64,000 nucleotides of DNA, taken from the NCBI RefSeq assembly GCF_000423365.1, contig NZ_AUHV01000003.1:951796-1015795 (forward strand), given 5' to 3'. The DNA is from Maritalea myrionectae DSM 19524 (GTDB lineage Bacteria; Pseudomonadota; Alphaproteobacteria; Rhizobiales; Devosiaceae). A model generated the notes under the pieces. It ran no database searches, was not told the DNA's origin, and worked only from the letters and a program-made list of their open reading frames with translations. Each line of letters opens with the position of its first letter. Positions within the stretch are counted from its first letter, which is position 1. A program made the position numbers and the translations under genes. Positions 18,959 to 26,998 of the stretch are shown here, one piece after another.

Positions 18959-20038
18959 ATGGTACAATTGATCAATGCGTTGACCCCACTGGATGAGGCG
19001 CGCGCAATCTTGAGCAAAGAGTTCGACCTCAAATTCACCAAAGCGGTCGAAAAGGAAACGGCGGACATTTATGAACATGTCAAAGACCGGATTCCCGAAA
19101 TTGAATGGCAGTTTTACGCGCCGCTGATCCGCGAGATCAACAAGCTGAAGCGCGAAAAAGATGCGGTGATTCTGGCGCACAACTATCAAACGCCACAAAT
19201 CTTTCACGGCGTCGCCGATTTTGTGGGCGACAGCTTGCAGCTGGCGATTGAGGCCACCAAGGTAAAGCAGCAAACCATCATTCAGTGCGGTGTGCACTTC
19301 ATGGCGGAAACCTCAAAGTTGCTGAACCCTGAAAAAACAGTTCTGATTCCAGACAGCCGCGCCGGCTGTTCACTGGCTTCTTCCATCACGCCCGAAGATG
19401 TGATGGCCATGCGCGCGCAATATCCTGGTGTGCCTGTGGTGACCTATGTGAACACGTCAGCAGCCGTGAAAGCGGTGACTGACATTTGCTGCACCTCCTC
19501 CAATGCGCTCGACATTGTTGAAGGGTTGGACAGCGACACCGTGATGATGATCCCGGATCAGTTTTTGGCGCAGAACACCGCCAAGAAGACCAAAAAGAAA
19601 ATCATTACCTGGGCCGGGGCATGTGAAGTGCACGAAACCTTCACCGCCAAAGATATCGAAGAATTGCGTCAGGCCTATCCGACCGCAAAAATCATCGCCC
19701 ACCCCGAATGCCCGACCGAAGTGATTGATGCATGTGATTTCTCCGGCTCCACCTCCGGCATGATCAATTGGGTTAAAACCGAGCGCCCTGCCAATGTGGT
19801 GATGGTGACCGAATGTTCCATGTCCGACAATGTGGCAGCGGAAACACCCGGCGTGCAGTTCCTCAAGGGCTGCAACATCTGCCCACACATGAAGCGCATC
19901 AATTTGGAAAATGTGCTTTGGTCATTGCACACCGGCACGGAAGAAGTGACCGTTGATCCCGAGATCGCGGAAAAAGCCCGCGGCGCTGTGGAACGCATGA
20001 TCAATTTTGGCAAAGATAAAAACGCCACAAAGAAATAA
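18959..20038 (+). CDS. nadA: quinolinate synthase
   Basis: 359 aa from ATG 18959, which has AAGGGCG 7 bases upstream; the open frame extends 54 codons upstream into the eda region without family character. NadA condenses iminoaspartate with dihydroxyacetone phosphate to give quinolinate, using a [4Fe-4S] cluster. Recognisable are [53 protein letters not shown] and the C-terminal [10 protein letters not shown]; Cys in the CGV, CCT and GCN motifs fit the three cluster ligands. A strong terminator follows. Its partner nadB lies about 2.8 kb downstream, with unrelated genes between. Confidence 0.96.
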   Translation: MVQLINALTPLDEARAILSKEFDLKFTKAVEKETADIYEHVKDRIPEIEWQFYAPLIREINKLKREKDAVILAHNYQTPQIFHGVADFVGDSLQLAIEATKVKQQTIIQCGVHFMAETSKLLNPEKTVLIPDSRAGCSLASSITPEDVMAMRAQYPGVPVVTYVNTSAAVKAVTDICCTSSNALDIVEGLDSDTVMMIPDQFLAQNTAKKTKKKIITWAGACEVHETFTAKDIEELRQAYPTAKIIAHPECPTEVIDACDFSGSTSGMINWVKTERPANVVMVTECSMSDNVAAETPGVQFLKGCNICPHMKRINLENVLWSLHTGTEEVTVDPEIAEKARGAVERMINFGKDKNATKK

Positions 20039-20060
20039 ATTCAGTTCAATCTGAACAGCA

Positions 20061-20087
20061 AAAGCCGGGGCATTGCTCCGGCTTTTT
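20061..20087 (+). terminator. intrinsic terminator of nadA
   Basis: AAAGCCGGGG-CATTG-CTCCGGCTTT stem followed by a T-run, starting 22 bp after the nadA stop. Confidence 0.9.
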
Positions 20088-20155
20088 TGTGCCGATGCCT
20101 TAACCCTTTGCTGTGCCCGACCCGTTAGGCTGCCTCAAACGAAAAAGGACGGGCC

Positions 20156-20755
20156 ATGACATTCTGCTCAACATCCAAGCCGCTTTCGCTTTTTGCAGCC
20201 CTGGCGTTGTTTTTCGCATCTCTAAGCGCGCCGCAACAAAGCTTTGCTGGCACTGAATTTGAGGTCGAGGGCAATATTGTGCACATGGATTATGAGATCA
20301 CCTCGCGCACCTACAATCAGTTTGTGCGCCTGCACCAAAAAAACCCGCAGGTCGATACCATTTTGATGCATGAGATTGATGGCTCCACCGACGACGAGGT
20401 GATGATCAAGCTCGGCTATTATTTGCGCAAACATGGCTTCAAAACCATGCTGCATTCCGAATCGGAGATTTATTCCGGTGGCGTGGATTTGTTTCTGGCA
20501 GGGGTGGAGCGCACCATGGAACGCGGCGCCATTATTGGCGTTCATTCCTGGAGCGATGGCGAACGCGACGGCGCAGACTACCCCCGTTCTTCGCCCGAAC
20601 ATGATATGAACCGCAACTACATCAAGGCCATGTTGGGGCGGGATGGGTTCTACTGGTTCACCCTTGAGGCCGCACCAGCCGATGATATTCACATCATGAG
20701 TGAGGGCGAAATTCGCAAATACCGATTGCTGACAAAACCCATCGGCGCCCGCTAA
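20156..20755 (+). CDS. secreted ClpP/crotonase-fold protein (COG3904-like)
   Basis: 199 aa with a signal peptide ending near QQSFAG. I do not know a characterised homologue. The middle resembles the ClpP-fold periplasmic proteins of COG3904: a substrate-loop-like DTILMHEIDGSTDDEV, then IYSGGVDLFLAGVERTMERGAIIGVHSW. Ser107 and His130 are 23 residues apart, the spacing I recall for the Ser/His pair in that group, so a serine-protease-type active site is plausible. The usual Cys after the Ser is replaced by Gly-Gly. It lies alone between the nadA terminator and the convergent PhnA-type gene. Confidence 0.6.
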   Translation: MTFCSTSKPLSLFAALALFFASLSAPQQSFAGTEFEVEGNIVHMDYEITSRTYNQFVRLHQKNPQVDTILMHEIDGSTDDEVMIKLGYYLRKHGFKTMLHSESEIYSGGVDLFLAGVERTMERGAIIGVHSWSDGERDGADYPRSSPEHDMNRNYIKAMLGRDGFYWFTLEAAPADDIHIMSEGEIRKYRLLTKPIGAR

Positions 20756-20761
20756 AGGCGA

Positions 20762-20971
20762 CTAGGCCTTTTTCAAAAACTCAGTTCTAAGCACAATGGT
20801 GGATTTGCCAATCCGGCATTCCACTTCGCTGTCCTTATTGGTGGTGCGAATATTTTTAATCGCCGTGCCGCGCTTTAGCGTTTTTGACATGCCCTTCACC
20901 TTCAGATCTTTGTTGACCTGAACATTGTCGCCATCTTCAAGGGCTGCCCCGTTACAATCTTTTGCACTCAT
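20762..20971 (-). CDS. PhnA/YjdM C-terminal-domain protein (zinc ribbon absent)
   Basis: 69 aa matching only the C-terminal half of PhnA/YjdM: DCNGAALEDGDNVQVNKDLKVKG, then KRGTAIKNIRTT and the ending RTEFLKKA. Full-length YjdM (about 110 aa) has an N-terminal zinc ribbon, missing here; stand-alone short forms are common in proteobacteria. Despite the name, a role in phosphonate metabolism is unproven. The start codon sits right behind a terminator-like hairpin whose 3' arm supplies the GAGG ribosome site. Confidence 0.82.
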   Translation of the reverse strand: MSAKDCNGAALEDGDNVQVNKDLKVKGMSKTLKRGTAIKNIRTTNKDSEVECRIGKSTIVLRTEFLKKA

Positions 20972-20972
20972 T

Positions 20973-21006
20973 AAAAAGCCTCGCTCTAATTAATGGAGCG
21001 AGGCTT
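20973..21006 (-). terminator. terminator-like hairpin between creA-like and phnA-like genes
   Basis: AAGCCTCGCTC / GAGCGAGGCTT, 11-bp perfect stem with a 9-nt loop; on the minus strand the stem is followed by five T. It lies 33 bp after the CreA-family stop codon. The T-run directly touches the ATG of the downstream small gene. Confidence 0.75.
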
Positions 21007-21038
21007 AAAGCATAAATTCGAAAATGTCGCCGATTAAA

Positions 21039-21539
21039 TTATTCAGGCGCGCCATCTGGCCAAAATTCAGGGTCCCACGACACTTCTACCCCGTAAAAAG
21101 GTACGGTGGAGATCGCCATTTTGGCCGACCCATCGGTCACCTGCCGCGAATGCGACAGATAGATCATGGTGTTGTTTTCTCGATCAAAGATGCGGTTCAC
21201 CACCAGCTTCTTCCAAAGGAACGAGCGACCATGTTTGAACACTTCTTCGCCATCCTGGTCCAGCTCAATATCACCAATCACAATCGGGCCGGTGGCACGA
21301 CAGGCGATTGAGGAGTTTGACGGATCTTCGAACCAATTACCCTTGGTCAGCCGATCAATCATGCCCCGGTCAAAATAGGCCAAATGACAGGTGATGCCGC
21401 TGACTTCACGGTCATGCACCGCTTCGATCACAATATCATTGCCAACCCAGTCGACGCCAATCTTGCCCGCTTCTTCTGCTTGTGCGCCGCCCGCCATCAG
21501 GCCGATGGCCGCAAAGCCTGCCATAATCAATCGCTTCAT
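21039..21539 (-). CDS. creA: CreA family protein
   Basis: 166 aa from ATG 21539, with GGAG 6 bases upstream; a 4-codon extension is possible but lacks a ribosome site. A signal peptide ends in AGGAQA. The conserved CreA core is visible: DREVSGITCHLAYFDRG, DPSNSSIACRATGPI, LVVNRIFDRENNTMIYLSHS. CreA is a secreted protein of unknown biochemical role, named from its position beside creBCD in E. coli. No creBCD genes are nearby. Confidence 0.9.
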   Translation of the reverse strand: MKRLIMAGFAAIGLMAGGAQAEEAGKIGVDWVGNDIVIEAVHDREVSGITCHLAYFDRGMIDRLTKGNWFEDPSNSSIACRATGPIVIGDIELDQDGEEVFKHGRSFLWKKLVVNRIFDRENNTMIYLSHSRQVTDGSAKMAISTVPFYGVEVSWDPEFWPDGAPE

Positions 21540-21605
21540 GTCACACTCCATTCAATTCCGTTCCCCCATAGATGGGCACCAAACCCCATATTGCAACCCG
21601 CAATG

Positions 21606-22475
21606 TCAATGGGACGACAAACGTCCAGTAATATCTTTCAACCGCAAGGCTTCCTGATAAAAAATCGGCAACCCAACCACCACTTCAATATAATCAAACA
21701 CATACATGATGGTGGTGATCTTTTGCCCCGGCGAAATCGTGCTGTTGTCGACAATGAAATAGATCGACCCCAGCAACATGGCAGCCAGCACCACCCACAC
21801 CAGCGAAAAGTTCACGGTTTCCAAATCCGAAAGCCGCACCCGCCAGCGCATCAAACGCCGGAAATGGCGATCCACTTTGCCCACATCTTGCAAAGCTAAG
21901 GTGTCGAGCTGCCGTTCATATTCGTCATTTTGCCCTTTATTGAGCCGCAAATAGGCGCCGCCGCTAATCCAATAAATGGCAACAACCAAAATGAAGGTCA
22001 CAAAGCACAGCCCCATCACCCGCATATCGATGCCGAACACCACGACCAAAATACCGACAAACATAATGCCCGTGAGAATGAGCGTGGGCAGCGATTGCTC
22101 CAAAAACTCGACCAGCTCACCGAGCAGATTGACCCGCGCCACAGTCTTGGACATGGGCAGGTTTTTCGCCTTCTCCCGCGCCACAAGGCTATTGCTCAAA
22201 TCTCGCTGTATGGCCGAATAGGCGCGCGTATCGTAAAAGCGCCGCGCGCTGCCGATAACAATGAGCGCGACAATTAACACGCCCAACTCAATAAGGCCGG
22301 AAAAGCTTTGTCGGTTTAGCGCATCCACCGAACGGCCAATGCACAATGGCAAGAGCAATGTAAGCAGCGCTTCCAACACCAGCAGCGTCCACGTGATCAA
22401 GACTTTGGGAAAGTAGGCAGCACCTACCGCGCGCAAGGATAAGCCATTGCGCCAAACGCGTTCAATGTGTGTCAT
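21606..22475 (-). CDS. ABC-transporter six-TM domain protein without ATPase
   Basis: 289 aa with about six hydrophobic segments, for example LITWTLLVLEALLTLLLPL, LIELGVLIVALIVIGSARRF, LPTLILTGIMFVGILVVVFG and VVLAAMLLGSIYFIV. It looks like the membrane half of an ABC exporter (ABC_membrane_3 type) ending before any nucleotide-binding domain. Family members are known as stand-alone proteins, so this is probably not truncated, and no ATPase gene adjoins it. AGGAA lies 6 bases before the ATG. About 100 bp upstream is a perfect 18-bp palindrome like that beside the TetR gene at 54.1 kb. Function unknown. Confidence 0.8.
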   Translation of the reverse strand: MTHIERVWRNGLSLRAVGAAYFPKVLITWTLLVLEALLTLLLPLCIGRSVDALNRQSFSGLIELGVLIVALIVIGSARRFYDTRAYSAIQRDLSNSLVAREKAKNLPMSKTVARVNLLGELVEFLEQSLPTLILTGIMFVGILVVVFGIDMRVMGLCFVTFILVVAIYWISGGAYLRLNKGQNDEYERQLDTLALQDVGKVDRHFRRLMRWRVRLSDLETVNFSLVWVVLAAMLLGSIYFIVDNSTISPGQKITTIMYVFDYIEVVVGLPIFYQEALRLKDITGRLSSH

Positions 22476-22558
22476 TGTAAATTCCTATATATTCAAAAAA
22501 CAAAACGAACTGGCCGCCACAAAACCCATGCAACGGCGCAATTCACCACGATCTAATC

Positions 22559-22591
22559 GAATATATAGTATTCATAGAATGATCATTCTAT
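22559..22591. promoter_or_regulatory. tandem palindromes, candidate TetR-type operator
   Basis: ATAGAATGATCATTCTAT at 22574-22591 is a perfect 18-bp palindrome. GAATA-TATAG-TATTC at 22559-22573 is directly adjacent. The outer ATAGAAT/ATTCTAT arms equal those of the site before the TetR gene at 54106-54123. Confidence 0.55.
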
Positions 22592-22837
22592 TAATTTCTA
22601 AACTTAGTTAAAATCAACGGGCCAGCGTTCATCAAACCCGATAAAGTGCGGCACGTTGGACCACATCATCTCGCCATCGCCGCCTGATTGATCCGACCTG
22701 CCGCCCTCTCAGGCTCGCGGTCCAATCCGCGCGGTGAGGCGTTACACCCTTCCCAACCCAAAACAATGTATGTATCTATACATGCTGATCGTTTTTTTGC
22801 GCCTATTGTGAGGTGCCGCAAGGGTATCAACTCGCCT
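22592..22837. other. nadB upstream region
   Basis: No convincing gene. ATGTAT-CT-ATACAT at 22770-22783 is a perfect inverted repeat 55 bp before the nadB ATG, a possible repressor site; it is not repeated before nadA. On the minus strand, open codons between about 22615 and 22710 encode a protein-like tail (SNVPHFIGFDERWPVDF, then stop at 22615) with no good start. This may be the remnant of a lost gene. Confidence 0.35.
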
Positions 22838-24427
22838 ATGACTATTTATGACAATGTATTGAATGCAGAAGGCGCACTTATCGTAGGTGCGGGCCTTGCA
22901 GGTTTGTTTTGCGCCCTAAAACTGGCCCCGCGGCCCGTCACTGTTTTGTCGCCAAAACCATTGGGCTTGGGCGCGTCATCGAGTTGGGCCCAGGGCGGCG
23001 TGGCCGCCGCAGTGGGCAAAGGCGATAGCGCCGAAGCCCACGCCCGCGACACAGATATTGCAGGCGCTGGCATTGTCGATTTTGAGTTGGCCGAGTCGGT
23101 GGCCGCCGAAGCCGCCGAACGCATTGCCGATCTGGCCAAATGGGGCACCCCCTTTGATCGCGACGCGGACGGACAATTTGTGCTGTCAAAAGAAGCCGCC
23201 CACTCCGTCAACCGGGTGGTCCGCGTTTCCGGGGATCGGGCGGGCCGCGAAATCATGGCGGCCCTTATTGAAGAAGTGCGCAACACCCCGTCTATTCGCA
23301 TTGTTGAAGGCATCACGGCAGTCGATCTGGCCCGCGCCGATGGCCGGGTCATTGGTGTCTATGCCCGTAAACTGGGCGACCGTTATGCCGAACCCGTTCT
23401 GATCCGCGCCCGTGCCACCGTGTTGGCCGCAGGTGGCTTGGGCGGCCTTTATGCTGTGACCACCAACCCGCCAGGCGTACGTGGCCACGCCATGGGCATG
23501 GCAGCCCGCGCAGGCGCTTTGATTGCCGACAGCGAGTTTGTGCAGTTCCACCCCACGGCCATGGCTGTGGGGCAAGACCCGGCGCCCCTGGCGACTGAAG
23601 CCTTGCGCGGCGAAGGCGCAATCCTTGTCAATGACAAGGGCGAGCGCTTTATGCTCGACATTCATAAGGATGCTGAATTGGCCCCGCGCGACATTGTCGC
23701 CCGCGCCAATTTTCGCCAAATCCAACAAGGCCACAAAGTCTTTTTGGATACACGCGCCGCCCTCGGCACCCGCATCTATGAAGCCTTCCCCACCGTCGCC
23801 AACTATTGCAAAGAATCTGGCATTGACCCGGCAACTGATATGATCCCGGTCACCCCGGCAGCCCATTTCCATATGGGTGGCGTGAAGGTGGATGATCGCG
23901 GCCGCTCGTCTCTGGCGGGTCTTTGGGTGTGTGGCGAAGCCTCGTGCACTGGCCTGCATGGGGCCAACCGCTTGGCCTCCAACTCGCTGCTGGAAGCGGT
24001 GGTGTTCGGTGCGCGAATAGCAGAAGATATTTCTGGCCTTGAACCAATTAACAAGAGCCTGCCCCCCTATCTCGGCATTGAGTGGGATGAAGAAAAGGGC
24101 CAGGAAGCGGAGCGCATATTGCGTAATCTTACAGCCGTGCAACAATTGCGTCACATCATGACCAATCATGTCGGCGTAGAGCGCTCAGAACAAAGTTTGA
24201 AAACTGCGCTGCGGGAAATTCGTGAGCTTGAAGAAAATGCCCGCGACGTCACCCGATCATATTTAAACATGACCACATCGGCCACTTTGGTGGCTGCAGC
24301 CGCATTGCAGCGCACGGAAAGCCGCGGCGGACATTATCGCTCTGACTATCCTGAAAAGAACCCCAAGTTCAAAGACCACACCACGCTCACCATCACCGAA
24401 GCGCTAAAAATAAGGGACGCTTGCTAA
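22838..24427 (+). CDS. nadB: L-aspartate oxidase
   Basis: 529 aa from MTIYDNVLNAEGALIVG; the frame extends 50 codons upstream with no conservation. It is a flavoprotein oxidising aspartate to iminoaspartate, the first step of de novo NAD synthesis, feeding NadA. FAD-binding GAGLAGL lies near residue 18, with SSWAQGGVAAAVG, the VVLAAGG-like segment TVLAAGGLGGLY, the catalytic EFVQFHPTA, THFHMGG-like AAHFHMGGVKVD, and GEASCTGLHGANRLASNSLLEA. The C-terminal helical domain (about 420-529) ends in RTESRGGHYRSDYP. The ribosome site is weak. nadC is not downstream, where TerC is convergent. A short GC-rich hairpin overlaps the stop. Confidence 0.95.
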   Translation: MTIYDNVLNAEGALIVGAGLAGLFCALKLAPRPVTVLSPKPLGLGASSSWAQGGVAAAVGKGDSAEAHARDTDIAGAGIVDFELAESVAAEAAERIADLAKWGTPFDRDADGQFVLSKEAAHSVNRVVRVSGDRAGREIMAALIEEVRNTPSIRIVEGITAVDLARADGRVIGVYARKLGDRYAEPVLIRARATVLAAGGLGGLYAVTTNPPGVRGHAMGMAARAGALIADSEFVQFHPTAMAVGQDPAPLATEALRGEGAILVNDKGERFMLDIHKDAELAPRDIVARANFRQIQQGHKVFLDTRAALGTRIYEAFPTVANYCKESGIDPATDMIPVTPAAHFHMGGVKVDDRGRSSLAGLWVCGEASCTGLHGANRLASNSLLEAVVFGARIAEDISGLEPINKSLPPYLGIEWDEEKGQEAERILRNLTAVQQLRHIMTNHVGVERSEQSLKTALREIRELEENARDVTRSYLNMTTSATLVAAAALQRTESRGGHYRSDYPEKNPKFKDHTTLTITEALKIRDAC

Positions 24428-24469
24428 ACAAGCGCCCCTCCCAATTTCATCATAAAATCTTTAGCCGCG

Positions 24470-25294
24470 CTAAACGCTTGGGTCTTGTGCAGCCAGCTTT
24501 TTGATCTGCGCTTCCCGATGGGCCCGTTCCGCCATCAGCTTTTTCTGATAACGGCCCTGCACAACATCCACGGCCACCATCACAAACAGCACGAAATAGA
24601 AGGTTGATTTGGCCATCGGCACAATCTCATAGCCAAACAATCTCAGATGCGCCAAATGCCCGCCTTCGGAAATCAGCAAGATACCGACAAGCAACAGGAT
24701 GAAGAGGCCGAGCACTTGGTACATGCGGTTGCGATCTAAAAATTCCGCCACATAGTCGGCCAAAACGATCATCAACACGCCAGACCCGACAATGGCCACC
24801 GCCATCACCCAAAACACGTCTGTCAACGCGATGGACGACAATACACTATCAAATGAAAACACCGCATTCATCGCGACAATCCAGAAGATGGTGGCCGCAA
24901 CTGAACGCGTTTTTTTGTGTTTATCCTGGTCATGCAAATCATGCACCGAGATCAAATGATAAATCTCTTGAATGGCGGTATACATAATAAAGCCGCCACC
25001 TATCAGCACGATAAAGGCGTGCACATTCATTTCAGTTTCGATAAAGCCGGGCAGTTCAATCGCAAAAAATGGCGCTTGAAAAAGCTCAATCATCCGCACC
25101 AGCAAAAACAGCAGCACAATCCGAAGGGCAATGGCAATGCCAATGCCGACCCGGCGCACATAGGCCTGCTTTTCTTTCACCACCTGTTTGGATTCAAGCG
25201 AGATATATAAAAGATTGTCGAACCCCAGAACCGCTTGCAACGCAATCAGCATGGCAAGGGTGAACCAGTTTTCAAGCGAGAGGAAACTTTCCAT
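24470..25294 (-). CDS. TerC family membrane protein
   Basis: 274 aa with about seven membrane helices and the TerC hallmarks: LQAVLGFDNLLYISL near the N-terminus and AVFSFDSVLSSIALT midway, both holding the membrane Asp residues thought to bind metal. A His/Asp/Lys-rich cytoplasmic loop (VHDLHDQDKHKK) lies between. TerC proteins are linked to tellurite resistance and to manganese export or metalation of secreted proteins. No riboswitch was recognisable in the short 5' gap, and no ribosome site stands out. Confidence 0.92.
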   Translation of the reverse strand: MESFLSLENWFTLAMLIALQAVLGFDNLLYISLESKQVVKEKQAYVRRVGIGIAIALRIVLLFLLVRMIELFQAPFFAIELPGFIETEMNVHAFIVLIGGGFIMYTAIQEIYHLISVHDLHDQDKHKKTRSVAATIFWIVAMNAVFSFDSVLSSIALTDVFWVMAVAIVGSGVLMIVLADYVAEFLDRNRMYQVLGLFILLLVGILLISEGGHLAHLRLFGYEIVPMAKSTFYFVLFVMVAVDVVQGRYQKKLMAERAHREAQIKKLAAQDPSV

Positions 25295-25345
25295 GTGCAG
25301 TGCCCAACTTCATCAATTTTCGTTCAGGGTTTTCGCCAACTTAGC

Positions 25346-25957
25346 CTAGCGGTCTGAAAGTGCAAGCTTTAGGCCCAAAAATCCAAACGTGCCGGCAAAG
25401 CCACGGCGCAACCAAACCAGCACACTGGGCCGCGACAAAACAAAGTCCCGTGTTAGCGCCGCGCACGCGCCATAAGCGACAAAAACCACAAAGGTCATTG
25501 CCATAAACACGGCTGCCAAACTCAGCATAAGCGGTGTTGGATTGACGACAGACGCCGGCACAAACTGCGGCAGAAAGGCAAGGAAAAACAACGACAATTT
25601 GGGGTTCAAAACATTCAGCAATGCCCCATCGCGAATGGTTTTATATGTACTTTTTACATCCGGCGCTTTTTCAACATCCAGCGCCCCGCCTTCGCGTAAA
25701 ATGCCCCAGGCCATATAGAATAAATAGGCTACACCCGCATATTTGATCACTTGGAAGGCCAGCGCGCTGGTGTGCAAAATGGCAGCCAACCCAACCACAC
25801 TCGCCAAGGCGGCGGGCACGATCCCAAGCGTACAACCTACCGCAGCCATAACGCTCATCTTAAAGCCGCGAGAAAGGCCGATGGCCAATGTGTAAAGCAC
25901 GCCAGTGCCCGGCAAAATCACTACAACCAATGAAGTCAGAAAAAATTCCAAAGTCAT
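25346..25957 (-). CDS. LysE/RhtB family amino-acid exporter
   Basis: 203 aa with six hydrophobic segments and the family start LVVVILPGTGVLYTLAIGLSRGFK, plus LNPKLSLFFLAFLPQFV in the middle. LysE/RhtB proteins export amino acids such as threonine or homoserine lactone; the substrate here is unknown. AAGAGA precedes the ATG. It lies 30 bp downstream of the cytochrome c gene on the same strand, so it may be cotranscribed. Confidence 0.9.
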   Translation of the reverse strand: MTLEFFLTSLVVVILPGTGVLYTLAIGLSRGFKMSVMAAVGCTLGIVPAALASVVGLAAILHTSALAFQVIKYAGVAYLFYMAWGILREGGALDVEKAPDVKSTYKTIRDGALLNVLNPKLSLFFLAFLPQFVPASVVNPTPLMLSLAAVFMAMTFVVFVAYGACAALTRDFVLSRPSVLVWLRRGFAGTFGFLGLKLALSDR

Positions 25958-25987
25958 AATATCTCTTTTCGTATCTCAAAAAAATCG

Positions 25988-26875
25988 CTACTCGGCATCG
26001 AGCAAATATGTAGCCAAGGCTTTCATATCTTCGTCGGTCCAATGCGTCAGCGATTCATTGACCACTTCGCCCATCGTGCCGCCAAGCGTATCAAACTCTG
26101 GCGTAAAACCACCCGTAAGTGCATCAATCAGCGTCGCCTCGTCCCACCCTTCAGCTTTCAAGCTCGCCGCATCAATGGGTGGCACAAAGGCCCCGCCGGT
26201 GCCACCGCGCACGCCTTTGAACAGCTGTGTTACATCAGATGCCCCCAGCATATTGCGGGGCGTATGGCAGGCGCCGCAGTGCGCCGGGCCGTTGGCCAAA
26301 TAGGCACCGCGATTCCAAAGCGCTGATTTATCCGCATTTGGCGCAAAGCGCTGTGGCGTGAGGAACAAGTTCTTCCATCCCAGCATCGCCAGGCGAATAT
26401 TGAACGGAAAGCCCACATTATGATCGGGCGCTTTTTCAGCAATCGGGGCAGTCGCCATCATCGCCGCATAAAGATCGACAATGTCCTGATCGCTCATCAG
26501 GGTGTAATTGTCATACGGAAATGCAGGGTAATAATGTTTGCCATTGGGGCCTTCACCCACACTCATGGCGCGCGAAAATTCTTCAAGGCTCCACTTGCCA
26601 ATGCCCGCGTCTGGATCGGAAGTGATGTTAGGCGGCACAAAATCACCAAACGGCGTTTTCAACGGGGCACCACCAGCCAATGTGGCCCCATTATTTTTAA
26701 GGTCCGTGTGGCACGCCACACATCCCCCAAGCCGCATGACATAATTGCCCCGGGCCACGTCAGCCGTCAGACTCAAATCGCGCTCAGGGCCGTCTATCGG
26801 TCGCAAAAAGTAGAAAGCGGCAGCACCGCCGACAACTATGCCAAGTACAATGATGACCGCCAGCAATCGCCGCAT
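25988..26875 (-). CDS. dihaem cytochrome c (alcohol-dehydrogenase-subunit-like)
   Basis: 295 aa. An N-terminal hydrophobic helix (about 4-24) anchors or exports the protein. Two c-type haem motifs are present, CVACH near residue 52 and CGACH near 197. Each is followed by conserved segments (FVPPNITSDPDAGIGKWS; HCGACHTPRNMLGA) seen in cytochrome c subunits of membrane dehydrogenases. It is periplasmic electron transfer, but no dehydrogenase gene adjoins it, so the donor is unknown. GGAG lies upstream of the ATG. Confidence 0.88.
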   Translation of the reverse strand: MRRLLAVIIVLGIVVGGAAAFYFLRPIDGPERDLSLTADVARGNYVMRLGGCVACHTDLKNNGATLAGGAPLKTPFGDFVPPNITSDPDAGIGKWSLEEFSRAMSVGEGPNGKHYYPAFPYDNYTLMSDQDIVDLYAAMMATAPIAEKAPDHNVGFPFNIRLAMLGWKNLFLTPQRFAPNADKSALWNRGAYLANGPAHCGACHTPRNMLGASDVTQLFKGVRGGTGGAFVPPIDAASLKAEGWDEATLIDALTGGFTPEFDTLGGTMGEVVNESLTHWTDEDMKALATYLLDAE

Positions 26876-26943
26876 GGTTCAATCTCCTCGGATCCCTATC
26901 AGGTTAAACTATCCCGGTGTCCCTTGCGAATGTCAATCAAATC

Positions 26944-26970
26944 AAAAGGCCGCCCCAAGGGACGGCCTTT
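26944..26970 (-). terminator. terminator of the first TRAP operon
   Basis: AAAGGCCGCCC / GGGACGGCCTTT stem. The single A-C mismatch on the plus strand becomes a G-U pair in minus-strand RNA, and that strand ends in T, so it serves dctM, whose stop is about 30 bp away. Confidence 0.8.
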
Positions 26971-26998
26971 CAACAATTCTTGATCTTTTATCCCCAGC

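Noticed and set aside
21606..22475. Suspected truncated ABC exporter missing its ATPase
   Set aside because: A family of stand-alone six-TM ABC-like proteins exists and the frame ends cleanly, so truncation is not supported.
22615..22710. Minus-strand open stretch ending SNVPHFIGFDERWPVDF
   Set aside because: Protein-like, but without a start codon in good context or a recognisable family; kept only as a possible gene remnant.
23186..24169. 327-codon minus-strand open frame inside nadB
   Set aside because: nadB has complete aspartate-oxidase motifs; the reverse frame has no recognisable feature.
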